A DNA stretch of 64,000 bases from Aquificota bacterium (GTDB taxonomy: Bacteria; Aquificota; Aquificia; Aquificales; Hydrogenothermaceae). The notes under the pieces were generated by a model. It saw only the letters and a program-made list of their open reading frames with translations. It searched no databases and was not told where the DNA came from. Positions 47,807 to 56,709 of this stretch are shown here, one piece after another; the first letter of the stretch is position 1; every line of letters starts with the position of its first letter. A program made the position numbers and the translations under genes. The stretch is from NCBI GenBank assembly GCA_013153635.1, contig JAADDZ010000020.1, positions 35,379 to 99,378 on the forward strand. The letters are read 5' to 3'.

Positions 47807-48922
47807 ATGGTACAAGATTTAAAGCTAAAAATAGAAAAACTTGATAATAAGTTTAAAAACATAAAGGATATTCTAAAACCTGACGAGATAGAACAACAGA
47901 TAAATCAGTTAGATAATAAAATGGGCAAACCAGACTTTTGGGATAACCAAAAATCAGCCCAAGAGATAGCCTCTAAGAGAAATCTATTAGCACAGAAATT
48001 AGAAAAGATAAGAGAGTTAGAAAATAAAATAACAGATATAAAAGATTTTATTGAACTATTAGAAACAGAATTTGACGAAGACACCCTAAAAGAGTTAGAA
48101 AAAGAGATAAACCAATTAGAAAAAGACATAGAACAGATAGAATTAAGTAGCTTACTCTCTGGAGAATACGACGAGAAAGATGCTATAGTCACCTTACAAG
48201 CTGGTTCTGGAGGGGTAGAAGCCTGTGATTGGACAGAAATGCTACTTCGAATGTACTTAAGATGGGCAGAGAAAAATGGATACCAGATAGAGATGATAGA
48301 CTACCAACCTGATGATGTAGCAGGAATAAAAAGTGCTACATTTATAGTAAAAGGAGCTTATGCATACGGAAATCTAAAAGGAGAACAGGGAGTACATAGA
48401 CTTGTAAGAATCTCCCCTTTTGATGCTAATAAAAGAAGACATACATCTTTTTCTGCTGTTTCAGTGATACCAGACATAGGAGACGATGTAAAAATAAACA
48501 TAAAGGAAGAAGACCTAAGGATAGATACATTTAGAGCTTCAGGAGCAGGAGGACAGCACGTAAACACAACTGATTCAGCAGTAAGAATAGTACATATACC
48601 CACTGGAATAACTGTAACATGCCAAAGCGAAAGGTCTCAAATCCAAAATAGAGCAAAAGCTCTACAGATGCTAAAAGCGAAACTATACCAGTATGAGCTA
48701 GAAAAGCAAAAAGAAAAACAGAAAGAGCTAGAAGGTGAAAAAAAAGAAATAACATGGGGAAGCCAAATAAGGTCATATGTTTTTCACCCTTATCAAATGG
48801 TAAAAGATTTACGAACAGGACACGAAACAGGTAACATACAAGCTGTTATGGACGGAGAGCTAAACGACTTTATCAACACTTACCTAAAGTGGAACACTAA
48901 ATCATCAAAAGAGGATAAATAA
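47807..48922 (+). CDS. prfB: Peptide chain release factor 2
   Basis: Terminates translation at UGA and UAA. 371 residues. Anticodon-like SPF at 203-205 and catalytic GGQ at 248-250 ([17 protein letters not shown]). The gene is one uninterrupted frame; the programmed +1 frameshift that autoregulates RF2 in many bacteria is absent. A 138-base leader with two small hairpins precedes it. Overlaps the next gene by one base (TAATG). Confidence 0.96.
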   Translation: MVQDLKLKIEKLDNKFKNIKDILKPDEIEQQINQLDNKMGKPDFWDNQKSAQEIASKRNLLAQKLEKIRELENKITDIKDFIELLETEFDEDTLKELEKEINQLEKDIEQIELSSLLSGEYDEKDAIVTLQAGSGGVEACDWTEMLLRMYLRWAEKNGYQIEMIDYQPDDVAGIKSATFIVKGAYAYGNLKGEQGVHRLVRISPFDANKRRHTSFSAVSVIPDIGDDVKINIKEEDLRIDTFRASGAGGQHVNTTDSAVRIVHIPTGITVTCQSERSQIQNRAKALQMLKAKLYQYELEKQKEKQKELEGEKKEITWGSQIRSYVFHPYQMVKDLRTGHETGNIQAVMDGELNDFINTYLKWNTKSSKEDK

Positions 48923-49509
48923 TGAAAGCAACTATCATCTATGCTCACCCGAACCCAAAAAGTTTCAATCATGCCATAAAGGATACAGTAGAAAATAATT
49001 TAAAAAGAAAAGATATTACATACACTACTAGAGACTTGTATAAGCTAAACTTTGAACCAGTTCTAAAACCAGAAGATTTCATAGCAATACAAAAAGGAGA
49101 CTATCTTCCAGATGTAAAGCAAGAACAAAACCATATCAAAAATTCAGATACTTTAATTATAATCCACCCAATATGGTGGTATTCTATGCCAGCTATACTA
49201 AAAGGTTATATAGATAGAGTATTTGCAAAAGGTTTTGCTTATGCACAGATAAACGGTCAGATAAAAGGTCTTTTAGAAAATAAAAAAGTACTAATATTTA
49301 ACACCCTAGGAGAGTCAAAAGAAGTATGCGAAAAAAATCAGATATGCCAGTGTATAAGAAAAACTATCGACAGTATATTCGAATTTTGTGGTATGGAAGT
49401 ATTAGAACATAAATTCTTCTTTTCTGTTCCATACGTAACAGATTCCCAAAGGAAAGAGATGTTAAAAGAAGTAGAAACTATTTTAGATACTTATTTTCCA
49501 CAAAAATAA
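48922..49509 (+). CDS. NAD(P)H:quinone oxidoreductase-type flavoprotein (KefF/MdaB fold)
   Basis: 195 residues, flavodoxin-like fold: IIYAHPNPKSFNHAI (FMN phosphate loop), IHPIWWYSMPAILKGYIDRVF and a late CGMEVLEHKFF. Family members reduce quinones by two electrons or regulate Kef efflux. Its end overlaps the convergent DUF389 gene by 32 bases. Confidence 0.87.
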   Translation: MKATIIYAHPNPKSFNHAIKDTVENNLKRKDITYTTRDLYKLNFEPVLKPEDFIAIQKGDYLPDVKQEQNHIKNSDTLIIIHPIWWYSMPAILKGYIDRVFAKGFAYAQINGQIKGLLENKKVLIFNTLGESKEVCEKNQICQCIRKTIDSIFEFCGMEVLEHKFFFSVPYVTDSQRKEMLKEVETILDTYFPQK

Positions 49510-50476
49510 CAAAAGCCAGTATTACCAAAAGAACCGTCCACAAAAACATAGCTTTTCTTCTATAGGATTGTGCCTTTTTAGCTTCCCACCACTTCATAGG
49601 TCTTATTCCTTGAAGAGTAAAAGTTAAAACACCAGCAAGATTTAAACTTGCAAAGTTAGCCAAAAACAAAAGCATACTTCCTAAAGCATAAAATAAATAT
49701 CCACTTCCAAGTAAAAGACCCGAGGTAACTAGTGGAGGTAACAAAGATATAGCAACCATAACTCCTACTAAACTCAATGCCGCCCCTGTAGTAAAAGCTA
49801 AAACACCAGCAATACCAGAAGCCATAGCCACAACTATATCCCAAAAACTAACATAAATTCTCCTGTTTATCTCATTAACAAAAGGGTCTACAGGAAAAAT
49901 AAAACCTACAGATACAGCGAAGATATAAGCAATAACAGCTCCAACTAGAAAAGTAAAAAAAGCCTTCCTCTCTAACTCTATATCCCCAAGAACAGTAGCT
50001 AAAGCTATAGCTATATTAGGACCTAAAAGAGGAGCTATAACCATCGCCCCTATTATCACAGCTGTGTTATTCGTAATAAGACCAGTAACAGCAATAATAG
50101 ATGAAAGTATTACTAAACTTAGATAGATATAATTAAGTTCAGCAGCGGAGGAGATGTTTGTATACAATTCCTCCCTGCTGATTCGAAGTTTTCCTATCTT
50201 TGATTGTTTCTTTTTCTTCTCTTCCTCTTCAGATACAGGTATTGTAGCTGTGATGTCATATAAAACTATTCTAAAACCTTCTTCTTTTCCAAACTTTTTA
50301 AACAGTTTGTCTACTAACTTCTGCGAGAATTCAGTTTTAACCAAAACTTTGTATATACTCTTATTCTCAAATAGTTCCTCTCTCCAAAAATCAACAACAC
50401 CATCAATGTTAAATAATTTCTCAACTTCTTCTTTTTTCTGTTTTGGTATAACTATTTCCGCAACTCTATAAGGCAT
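49478..50476 (-). CDS. DUF389 family membrane protein (TIGR00341)
   Basis: 332 residues. The N-terminal ~110 residues are soluble and ferredoxin-like, then come about six transmembrane helices with the DUF389 core (AVIIGAMVIAPLLGPNIAIALA; VVAMASGIAGVLAFTTG; SLLPPLVTSGLLLG). Function unknown. The last gene of a leftward envelope group with the DUF481 and OmpA genes; three bases from the DUF481 gene. Confidence 0.88.
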   Translation of the reverse strand: MPYRVAEIVIPKQKKEEVEKLFNIDGVVDFWREELFENKSIYKVLVKTEFSQKLVDKLFKKFGKEEGFRIVLYDITATIPVSEEEEKKKKQSKIGKLRISREELYTNISSAAELNYIYLSLVILSSIIAVTGLITNNTAVIIGAMVIAPLLGPNIAIALATVLGDIELERKAFFTFLVGAVIAYIFAVSVGFIFPVDPFVNEINRRIYVSFWDIVVAMASGIAGVLAFTTGAALSLVGVMVAISLLPPLVTSGLLLGSGYLFYALGSMLLFLANFASLNLAGVLTFTLQGIRPMKWWEAKKAQSYRRKAMFLWTVLLVILAFVIFVENKYLK

Positions 50477-50479
50477 TAC

Positions 50480-51202
50480 TTAGTAATCAATAATCAGCGA
50501 AGTCAAGAAAGTAGTATCAGTACTTTTTACACCGGGAGGAGGTGTATTTTGGTAAGCTATCCTGTAACCTACTCCTAAAGAAAAATGCGTATTAATCTTA
50601 ACCTGTAAAGATGTGTCTGAATTTATATAATACATCTCAAAATCATCTAAACTCGTTTGATAGTTAAAATCCTCTTTAAACTTTAGATTTTCTAAAATCT
50701 GCCAAACATAGTTAAAACCAAGACTTGCAGTAGGATAGTCATCAGAACCACCATCTTGATAGCTTTGGTAAGCATAACCTAAAGAAGCAAGTCCTTTTAA
50801 AAAGTGTTTATCTGTTTTTATAATGTCATATCCAAGACCACCTAACCATACTGTCCTATATTCAAAGCCTGCAAACTTATCATTTAGCAAGTCACCTTGC
50901 AAGAACCAAAATAGCCTTTCAGTGATAGTCCTATCCCATCTACCTAACAGATACCATCTACTTGCAGTTTCAGTACCGTCTGCTTTGGCATATAAACCAC
51001 TCGCCTTTGCTGTAAATCTGTTTTTATTCTTTATTTTTGTAGCTTCTGCCTTTGCGGCAAAGGTCTCTGCTTTAGAGTTTCCAGAAGTTTTTACATAGGA
51101 AAGCTCTGCATGTAGATTCCAATCTTTCTTTTGTTCCTCTGCAAAAGAGATTCCTACAACCGTAGGAATCAATAATGCTGATACTACAAGTTTTTTCATC
51201 AA
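50480..51202 (-). CDS. DUF481 (YdiY-like) outer-membrane beta-barrel protein
   Basis: 240 residues with a signal peptide (about 1-21, cleaving after FAEE or nearby). The mature part is alternating beta strands ending in an aromatic-terminated strand (TFLTSLIIDY), typical of outer-membrane barrels. Conserved DUF481 stretches: ELSYVKTSGNSKAETFAAKAEATK. RBS AGGAGGCG. Confidence 0.85.
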   Translation of the reverse strand: MMKKLVVSALLIPTVVGISFAEEQKKDWNLHAELSYVKTSGNSKAETFAAKAEATKIKNKNRFTAKASGLYAKADGTETASRWYLLGRWDRTITERLFWFLQGDLLNDKFAGFEYRTVWLGGLGYDIIKTDKHFLKGLASLGYAYQSYQDGGSDDYPTASLGFNYVWQILENLKFKEDFNYQTSLDDFEMYYINSDTSLQVKINTHFSLGVGYRIAYQNTPPPGVKSTDTTFLTSLIIDY

Positions 51203-51218
51203 ACGCCTCCTTTTTTGT

Positions 51219-52814
51219 CTATTTAATTTGAATAACTACTACTCTTCTATTTTTAGCTCTACCTTCTTCTGTCTCATTTGAAGCGATTGGTTGACTTTCT
51301 CCATAACCCTTAGCGATTATTCTGTCTGGGTCTATTCCAAACTCTTCCACTAATATTCTTTTAACCGCTTCTGCTCTTGCTTGAGATAGTTTTAGATTGT
51401 ATTCAGCAGGACCAAGACTATCTGTATGTCCTTGAATCTCTATTTTTACATCTGGATTTGCTTTTAGGTATATAGCTAATTTTTCAATTTCTGAATAGTA
51501 TTCAGGCTTAACTTCTGCACTGTCTAGGTCAAAATATATCTCTAATCTTACTTGAACTAAACAACCTTTTTCATCAACTTGAGCTCCTTCTGGTGTGTTA
51601 GGACATTCATCTTTATAATCAGGTACTCCATCTTTATCGCTATCTAGCGGACAACCTTCATTGTCAACTACTGCACCAGCAGGAGTGTTAGGACATTTAT
51701 CTTTGTAGTCTGGTACTCCATCTTTATCACTGTCTAATGGACAACCTACACTATCTACTACTACACCAGCGGGGGTATTTGGACATTTGTCTTTGCCATC
51801 AGGAACCCCATCTTTATCACTATCTAATGGACAACCTTCATTATTAACCAAAACACCAGCAGGAGTGTTAGGACATTTGTCTTTATCATCAGGTACTCCG
51901 TCCTTATCACTATCTACTAATACAGGACAGCCATTTTCGTCGACTTTTACACCTGTTGGAGTGTTAGGACATTTATCTTTGTAGTCTGGTATCCCGTCTA
52001 AATCCTTGTCTTCAGGACAACCATATCTGTCAACTTTCACTCCTTCAGGAGTATCAGGACATCTATCTTGGTAATCAGGCACTCCATCTTTATCACTATC
52101 TAATGGACAGCCTTCATTATTAACAGAAGTTCCTACAGGAGTATCGGGACATTTATCTTTGTAGTCTGGTACCCCATCTTTATCACTGTCTAATGGACAA
52201 CCTACACTATCTACTTTTACTCCTTCAGGAGTATCAGGGCAGTTATCCTTATCATCAGGCACACCATCATTGTCTTTATCTGCTATTCTCCCAGAGCTAT
52301 CTATCCCAAATGCATAACCTATACCTAAAGTGGTAACTATATCATTTTTACCTTTAAAAAGATGAAAATCTTTTATAGATAGATTTACAGCCCAGTTTCT
52401 TTTAAAAAAGTATAAAGCTCCCAATGCTCCGTACAATCCAGCAAGATTTTTACTTCCAAGTCTACTTGCACCAAATCCCAAAGATAGATATGGTAGAAAC
52501 TTTTTATCAGTATTGAAGTACTTTGACCCATAAAGAGCAAAATCAAAAAAGTCTCTATAGTCTGGGTTTCTAAGCATACGAGTTCTACCGTAACCTAAAT
52601 AAGCTCCTAATCCCCAGCCATCTTCAATAATGTGGTCTAAAGATAGCCCAACTGTAAATTTTTCCCTGTCAAACACATATCTGTCTTCATCAAAGAAATG
52701 GTAACCAATTTGGGGAATAATTAATGTTACATCTTCCTTTTCATGGTTATGAGAATAAGAAATTGTAGAAATAGTTAGAGCTGATAAGAAAGCGGACAAA
52801 AGTTTCTTGTTCAT
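51219..52814 (-). CDS. OmpA-family outer-membrane protein with eight thrombospondin type 3 repeats
   Basis: 531 residues: signal peptide (1-~21), an N-terminal beta-barrel (about 28-172), eight calcium-binding thrombospondin type 3 repeats (about 178-418; each D-x-D-x-DG-x-PD-x-x-D and CP-x-TP) and a C-terminal OmpA peptidoglycan-binding domain (425-531; EIQGHTDSLG, AKGYGES, GRAKNRRV). It links outer membrane to cell wall and spans the periplasm. The number of repeats sets the reach. 16 bases before the DUF481 gene. Confidence 0.94.
   Translation of the reverse strand: MNKKLLSAFLSALTISTISYSHNHEKEDVTLIIPQIGYHFFDEDRYVFDREKFTVGLSLDHIIEDGWGLGAYLGYGRTRMLRNPDYRDFFDFALYGSKYFNTDKKFLPYLSLGFGASRLGSKNLAGLYGALGALYFFKRNWAVNLSIKDFHLFKGKNDIVTTLGIGYAFGIDSSGRIADKDNDGVPDDKDNCPDTPEGVKVDSVGCPLDSDKDGVPDYKDKCPDTPVGTSVNNEGCPLDSDKDGVPDYQDRCPDTPEGVKVDRYGCPEDKDLDGIPDYKDKCPNTPTGVKVDENGCPVLVDSDKDGVPDDKDKCPNTPAGVLVNNEGCPLDSDKDGVPDGKDKCPNTPAGVVVDSVGCPLDSDKDGVPDYKDKCPNTPAGAVVDNEGCPLDSDKDGVPDYKDECPNTPEGAQVDEKGCLVQVRLEIYFDLDSAEVKPEYYSEIEKLAIYLKANPDVKIEIQGHTDSLGPAEYNLKLSQARAEAVKRILVEEFGIDPDRIIAKGYGESQPIASNETEEGRAKNRRVVVIQIK
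51561..52283 (-). repeat. Eight 90-bp coding repeats (TSP3)
   Basis: Tandem units of 30 codons, one (the fourth) longer by two codons, inside the OmpA-family gene. Some pairs are nearly identical at DNA level, so copy number is likely to vary by recombination. Confidence 0.9.
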
Positions 52815-52847
52815 TATCTTCCTCCATGTATTTTAAGTTCTAAATCT

Positions 52848-53657
52848 TTAATTTTCTTTTTTTAGATGAACATCTAGCTGTGGATAAGGTATAGATATAC
52901 CAACTTCATCAAATCTAGTTTTGATAGTTTCTAATAGGTCAAAGTAAACTGGCCAATAGTCACTACTTTTAACCCAAGGTCTTACCACTAGATTAACACT
53001 ACTATCAGCAAGCTCTGCTACTGCTACAGTAGGAGCAGGGTCTTTTAGTATTCTTTCATCTTCGTTTAATATTTTCCACAACTCTTCTTTTACTTTCTTT
53101 AGGTCATCTTCATAACTAACTCCTATAGTAAGGTCTATTCTTCTTGTATCCTTTGCAGAGTAATTAACGATGTTACCACCAACTATGCTAGAGTTTGGTA
53201 CATATATTAATTTGTTATCACCAGTTCTTAGTTTTGTATTAAAAACTCCTATTTCTTCTACTACCCCTGAAGTACCTCCAGCTTCTATAAAATGACCCAC
53301 TTCAAAAGGTCTAAATATCAAGAGCATAACACCAGCGGCAAAGTTCGATAGATTATCTTTCAGAGCAAAACCAATAGCCAATGTAGCCGCACCTAAAATA
53401 GCTATGAAAGAAGTTGTATCAATACCAAGTGTTTGAAGAGTTATGATAAGAACTACAAATAAAAGAAGAATGTATATCATATTACCTAAGAACTTAACTA
53501 AGGTAGGGTCCCAATTTGCTTTTTCCATAAGCTTTCTTAGGACATTTGTGACTTTTTTGGCAATAAATCGTCCTACTAGGAATATGACTATCGCTATCAC
53601 TACACGCAAGCCATATTCCGTTACATAACCTATTATGGTATTAATGATGTTTTCCAT
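52848..53657 (-). CDS. mscS: Small-conductance mechanosensitive channel (MscS family)
   Basis: 269 residues: three N-terminal membrane helices, the pore helix with Gly/Ala packing (GAATLAIGFALKDNLSNFAAG), the beta domain after it (FRPFEVGHFIEAGGTSGVVEEIG; VPNSSIVGGNIVNYSA) and an alpha/beta C-terminal cage. Releases solutes on hypo-osmotic shock, which complements the compatible-solute operon at 24-31 kb. RBS GGGGGTAT. Confidence 0.93.
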   Translation of the reverse strand: MENIINTIIGYVTEYGLRVVIAIVIFLVGRFIAKKVTNVLRKLMEKANWDPTLVKFLGNMIYILLLFVVLIITLQTLGIDTTSFIAILGAATLAIGFALKDNLSNFAAGVMLLIFRPFEVGHFIEAGGTSGVVEEIGVFNTKLRTGDNKLIYVPNSSIVGGNIVNYSAKDTRRIDLTIGVSYEDDLKKVKEELWKILNEDERILKDPAPTVAVAELADSSVNLVVRPWVKSSDYWPVYFDLLETIKTRFDEVGISIPYPQLDVHLKKEN

Positions 53658-53845
53658 GGTGATACCCCCTTTATTTAATTTTTACATATAAAAATTTTAA
53701 TCTTTAAAGATATAATTTTTAGTTATTATGTACTGTAAAATTTTATTATTTTTTATATTGCTTAATTATATTAGTACTAAATATGTTAAAAGTCAATAAA
53801 AATCCCTTATAACTAATATATAATAAGAATTTAGGAGGTATTCAA

Positions 53846-54568
53846 TTGAGTTTAAAAGAATTTATTATTCCAGCTATCGATATAAAAAACGGAAAGGCGG
53901 TTAGGTTGTATAAAGGCAATCCAAAATCTGTCACAGTGTACGGAAATAATCCTGTTGATACAGCAAAAATATGGGAAGAAAAAGGGGCTAAACAACTTCA
54001 TATTGTTGATTTGGACGGTGCTTTTGAAGGAAAACCCAAAAATTTCAAAATCGTGGAGCAAATCGCAAAATCTATATCAATACCGATACAATTTGGAGGA
54101 GGTTTACGGGATTTTGAATCAATAAAAACAATGTTTGACATTGGTGTCCAAAGAGTTATCGTAGGCAGTATGGCTTATAAAAATAGAGAAGAAACTGAAA
54201 AAGCTATCTCATTTTTTCCGCAAAAAATAATAATAGGTATAGATGCAAAAGATGGTAAAGTCGCTGTAAAAGGTTGGCTAGAAAAGACCGAGTATTCTCC
54301 TTTAGAATTTGCTTTAGAATATGATGAACTGGACATTTGGGGGTTTTTGTATACAGATGTAAATAGAGATGGAGCGTTAGTTGGAGCAAACGTAGAGGCT
54401 ACTAAACAGCTTGCAGGAAATCTAAAACACCCAGTTATAGCATCTGGAGGGATAAGTAACCTTAAAGATGTAGAGAAGCTTTATAAAATAAAAGAGTGTG
54501 GTATTTATGGAGTTATCGTGGGAAAAGCCCTGTATGAAGGTAAAATTGAATTAGAAAAAATAAAATAG
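53846..54568 (+). CDS. hisA: Phosphoribosyl-formimino-AICAR ribotide isomerase (histidine synthesis)
   Basis: 240-residue TIM barrel for the fourth step of histidine synthesis. IIPAIDIKNGKAVRL carries the first catalytic Asp; GIDAKDGKVAVKGW the second half; VIASGGISNLKDV the phosphate site. The start is TTG behind a strong AGGAGGT; no ATG fits. Ten bases before ridA. Confidence 0.94.
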   Translation: MSLKEFIIPAIDIKNGKAVRLYKGNPKSVTVYGNNPVDTAKIWEEKGAKQLHIVDLDGAFEGKPKNFKIVEQIAKSISIPIQFGGGLRDFESIKTMFDIGVQRVIVGSMAYKNREETEKAISFFPQKIIIGIDAKDGKVAVKGWLEKTEYSPLEFALEYDELDIWGFLYTDVNRDGALVGANVEATKQLAGNLKHPVIASGGISNLKDVEKLYKIKECGIYGVIVGKALYEGKIELEKIK

Positions 54569-54577
54569 GGGATAGCT

Positions 54578-54958
54578 ATGCAAAGAATTTATACAGAAGA
54601 TGCACCTAAGGCTATAGGTCCTTATTCCCAAGCTATCAAGTATGAATCTTTTTTGTTTATATCTGGACAGATTGCTATTAATCCTAAAACAGGAGAGATG
54701 GTTAGCGGTGGAATAAAAGAACAAACACAGCAAGTTATGGAAAATATAAAAGCTATTTTACTAGCTTCTGACATGGACATGGATAATGTAATCAAAACAA
54801 CTATATATCTAAAAGACCTTTCAGATTTTGAGATAGTCAATAAAATCTATGGAGAATATTTTAAAAATCATAAACCTGCTAGAGCTACTGTAGAAGTAAG
54901 TAATCTCCCAAAAGGAGCTTTGATAGAGATAGAAGCAATAGCGGGTATTATAGATTAA
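54578..54958 (+). CDS. ridA: RidA family reactive enamine/imine deaminase
   Basis: 126 residues. Hydrolyses 2-aminoacrylate and related imines released by PLP enzymes. AIGPYSQAI near the start, and the C-terminal [22 protein letters not shown] with the catalytic Arg and Glu. Cotranscribed with hisA. Confidence 0.95.
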   Translation: MQRIYTEDAPKAIGPYSQAIKYESFLFISGQIAINPKTGEMVSGGIKEQTQQVMENIKAILLASDMDMDNVIKTTIYLKDLSDFEIVNKIYGEYFKNHKPARATVEVSNLPKGALIEIEAIAGIID

Positions 54959-54962
54959 AATC

Positions 54963-55433
54963 TCAATCTATAATTGAAAATTCAGATAGATTTGAGTATA
55001 GCTCAATGATAGTCTTTTTTATTTTAGGGTGAACAAAATTTGGCTCTAATTCTAATAGAGGTTTTAAAACAAAATCTCTATCTTGGAGTAATGGGTGTGG
55101 TATCTTAAGAACTTTTGTATCTAAAATCAGATTTCCGTAAAAAATAATATCAATATCTATCTCTCTGGGACCCCATCTATATCTTTTTTTCCTACCTAAG
55201 TTTTTTTCTATTTTTTTAATAAAATTTAGTAATTCAAAAGGAGATAAATCTGTATAACCAGACAAAACAGTGTTGATAAATGTTGGTTGATTTTCTACTC
55301 CTACTGGTCTAGATGTATACAAGTTTGCTAAACGAACATTATTTATCTTCTCTTGGAGCAGTAACACAGCATTATAAATATTTTTTTCTTTGTCTCCTAC
55401 ATTTGACCCTAAAGCAAGAAAAACTTTTGTCAT
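54963..55433 (-). CDS. folK: 2-amino-4-hydroxy-6-hydroxymethyldihydropteridine pyrophosphokinase
   Basis: 156-residue folate-pathway kinase. ALGSNVGDKEKNI at the start and RWGPREIDIDIIFYG, which holds the ATP-binding RWGPRxIDID signature. Single gene, convergent with ridA (4-base gap). Confidence 0.95.
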   Translation of the reverse strand: MTKVFLALGSNVGDKEKNIYNAVLLLQEKINNVRLANLYTSRPVGVENQPTFINTVLSGYTDLSPFELLNFIKKIEKNLGRKKRYRWGPREIDIDIIFYGNLILDTKVLKIPHPLLQDRDFVLKPLLELEPNFVHPKIKKTIIELYSNLSEFSIID

Positions 55434-55542
55434 TTTGCTTAAAATTCTAACTTTATAATTTTAGATTAATTATACAACTTTTCATTGTAATTTTAGATAA
55501 TTAGCATATTCTATAACTTATATTCCCCTGAGCCTACCACTG

Positions 55543-55576
55543 AAGGTACTCTCCTTTTAGGAGAGCCTTCCTTTTT
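55543..55576 (+). terminator. Strong hairpin terminator ahead of kdsC
   Basis: AAGG-ta-CTCTCC-TTTTA-GGAGAG-CCTT stem then TTTTT. No gene ends here on the plus strand, so it terminates either a short RNA from about 55515 or a leader read-through into kdsC (attenuation). Confidence 0.6.
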
Positions 55577-55618
55577 GCTAAAATTTGTAAAAGACCTTGA
55601 CTAAAAATGGAGGCTTTT

Positions 55619-56143
55619 ATGATTTCTCTAAAAGAAAGAGCAAAAAAAATTAAATGGTTTTTAATGGACGTAGACGGTGTTTTAACCGATGGAAAAGTTA
55701 TATACGATAGTGAAGGAAGAGAAATAAAACAGTTTTGTATTAAAGATGGACTAGGTATAAGAATGTTATCAAGAGCAGGAATCAAAACTGGAATAATAAC
55801 AGGAAGAACATCTCCAATGGTTTTAAAAAGAGCTTTAGAGCTTGAAATCACAGAAGTATTTCAAGATGCTAAAATAAAACTGCCTGTGTATGAACAGATA
55901 AAAAGAAAATACAATCTAAAAGATGAAGAAATTTTATATATTGGTGATGATTATATAGACCTTCCTATTCTAAGGAGGGTAGGTTTTCCTGTTTGTGTAC
56001 CTTCAGCTCCTACGGCTCTAAAAGAAGTTTGTGCATATATAACAAGGTTAGAAGGAGGTAAAGGTGCAGTGAGAGAAACTATAGAACTTCTTCTTGAACT
56101 CCAAGGGAACTTAGATGAAATTTTAAAAAGGTATTACGAATAA
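55619..56143 (+). CDS. kdsC: 3-deoxy-D-manno-octulosonate 8-phosphate phosphatase
   Basis: 174-residue HAD phosphatase making Kdo for LPS. FLMDVDGVLTDGK has the nucleophile Asp; IITGRTSPMV and YIGDDYIDLPIL follow. I choose MISLKERAK as start because GGAGG sits five bases before it; the ATG 12 bases upstream falls on that site. One-base overlap with the next gene. Confidence 0.93.
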   Translation: MISLKERAKKIKWFLMDVDGVLTDGKVIYDSEGREIKQFCIKDGLGIRMLSRAGIKTGIITGRTSPMVLKRALELEITEVFQDAKIKLPVYEQIKRKYNLKDEEILYIGDDYIDLPILRRVGFPVCVPSAPTALKEVCAYITRLEGGKGAVRETIELLLELQGNLDEILKRYYE

Positions 56144-56709
56144 TGGAAAAAGATAGATTAAAATGGAACGAGAGATACAAGGAAAATGATTTACTCCCTC
56201 AAGAACCATCTAACATAGTAAAACATTTTTATAACCTTGCCCCTAAAGGAAGAGCTTTGGACATAGCCGCTGGAAATGGAAGAAACTCTCTTTTTTTAGC
56301 ACAGAAAGGTTTCTATGTAGATGCTGTAGACATATCAGATGTTGCTATTGATAAAATCAAAAAATTAAATAACAAAAATATAAATCCAATCCTTGCAGAT
56401 TTAGATTCTTATGAAATTGAAGAAAATAAATATGATTTGGTTATAAATATAAATTTCCTAAATAGAAATCTATTTCCATCGATAAAAGAGAGTCTCAAAC
56501 CTAACGGCGTATTGATATTTGAAACCTTTTTATTGGATAAGTACAGTCATATAAAAACAAAAAATTATCTTCTACGAAAAAATGAACTTCTTCAGTACTT
56601 TATAGATTTTAGAATAATCTTTTATCAGGAAAAAAATGTCCAAAAACTAAACAGGGAAAATGCTACCATAGCTTCTTTAGTAGCAATCAAGGAATGCAAG
56701 TTAATATAA
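56143..56709 (+). CDS. SAM-dependent methyltransferase (TehB-like)
   Basis: 188 residues, class I fold: ALDIAAGNGRNSLFLAQKG (SAM loop), VDAVDIS, YDLVININFLNRNLF. Small-molecule methyltransferases of this type include TehB, but the substrate is unknown. Its end overlaps the MATE gene by 16 bases. Confidence 0.85.
   Translation: MEKDRLKWNERYKENDLLPQEPSNIVKHFYNLAPKGRALDIAAGNGRNSLFLAQKGFYVDAVDISDVAIDKIKKLNNKNINPILADLDSYEIEENKYDLVININFLNRNLFPSIKESLKPNGVLIFETFLLDKYSHIKTKNYLLRKNELLQYFIDFRIIFYQEKNVQKLNRENATIASLVAIKECKLI

Noticed and set aside
47807..47890. Programmed frameshift site in prfB
   Set aside because: The frame is continuous from the ATG through the first helical domain; no internal UGA or slippery CUU-UGA.
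51561..52283. Regular 90-bp repeats that could be mistaken for a CRISPR array
   Set aside because: They are in-frame coding repeats of a thrombospondin type 3 domain, without unique spacers or nearby cas genes.
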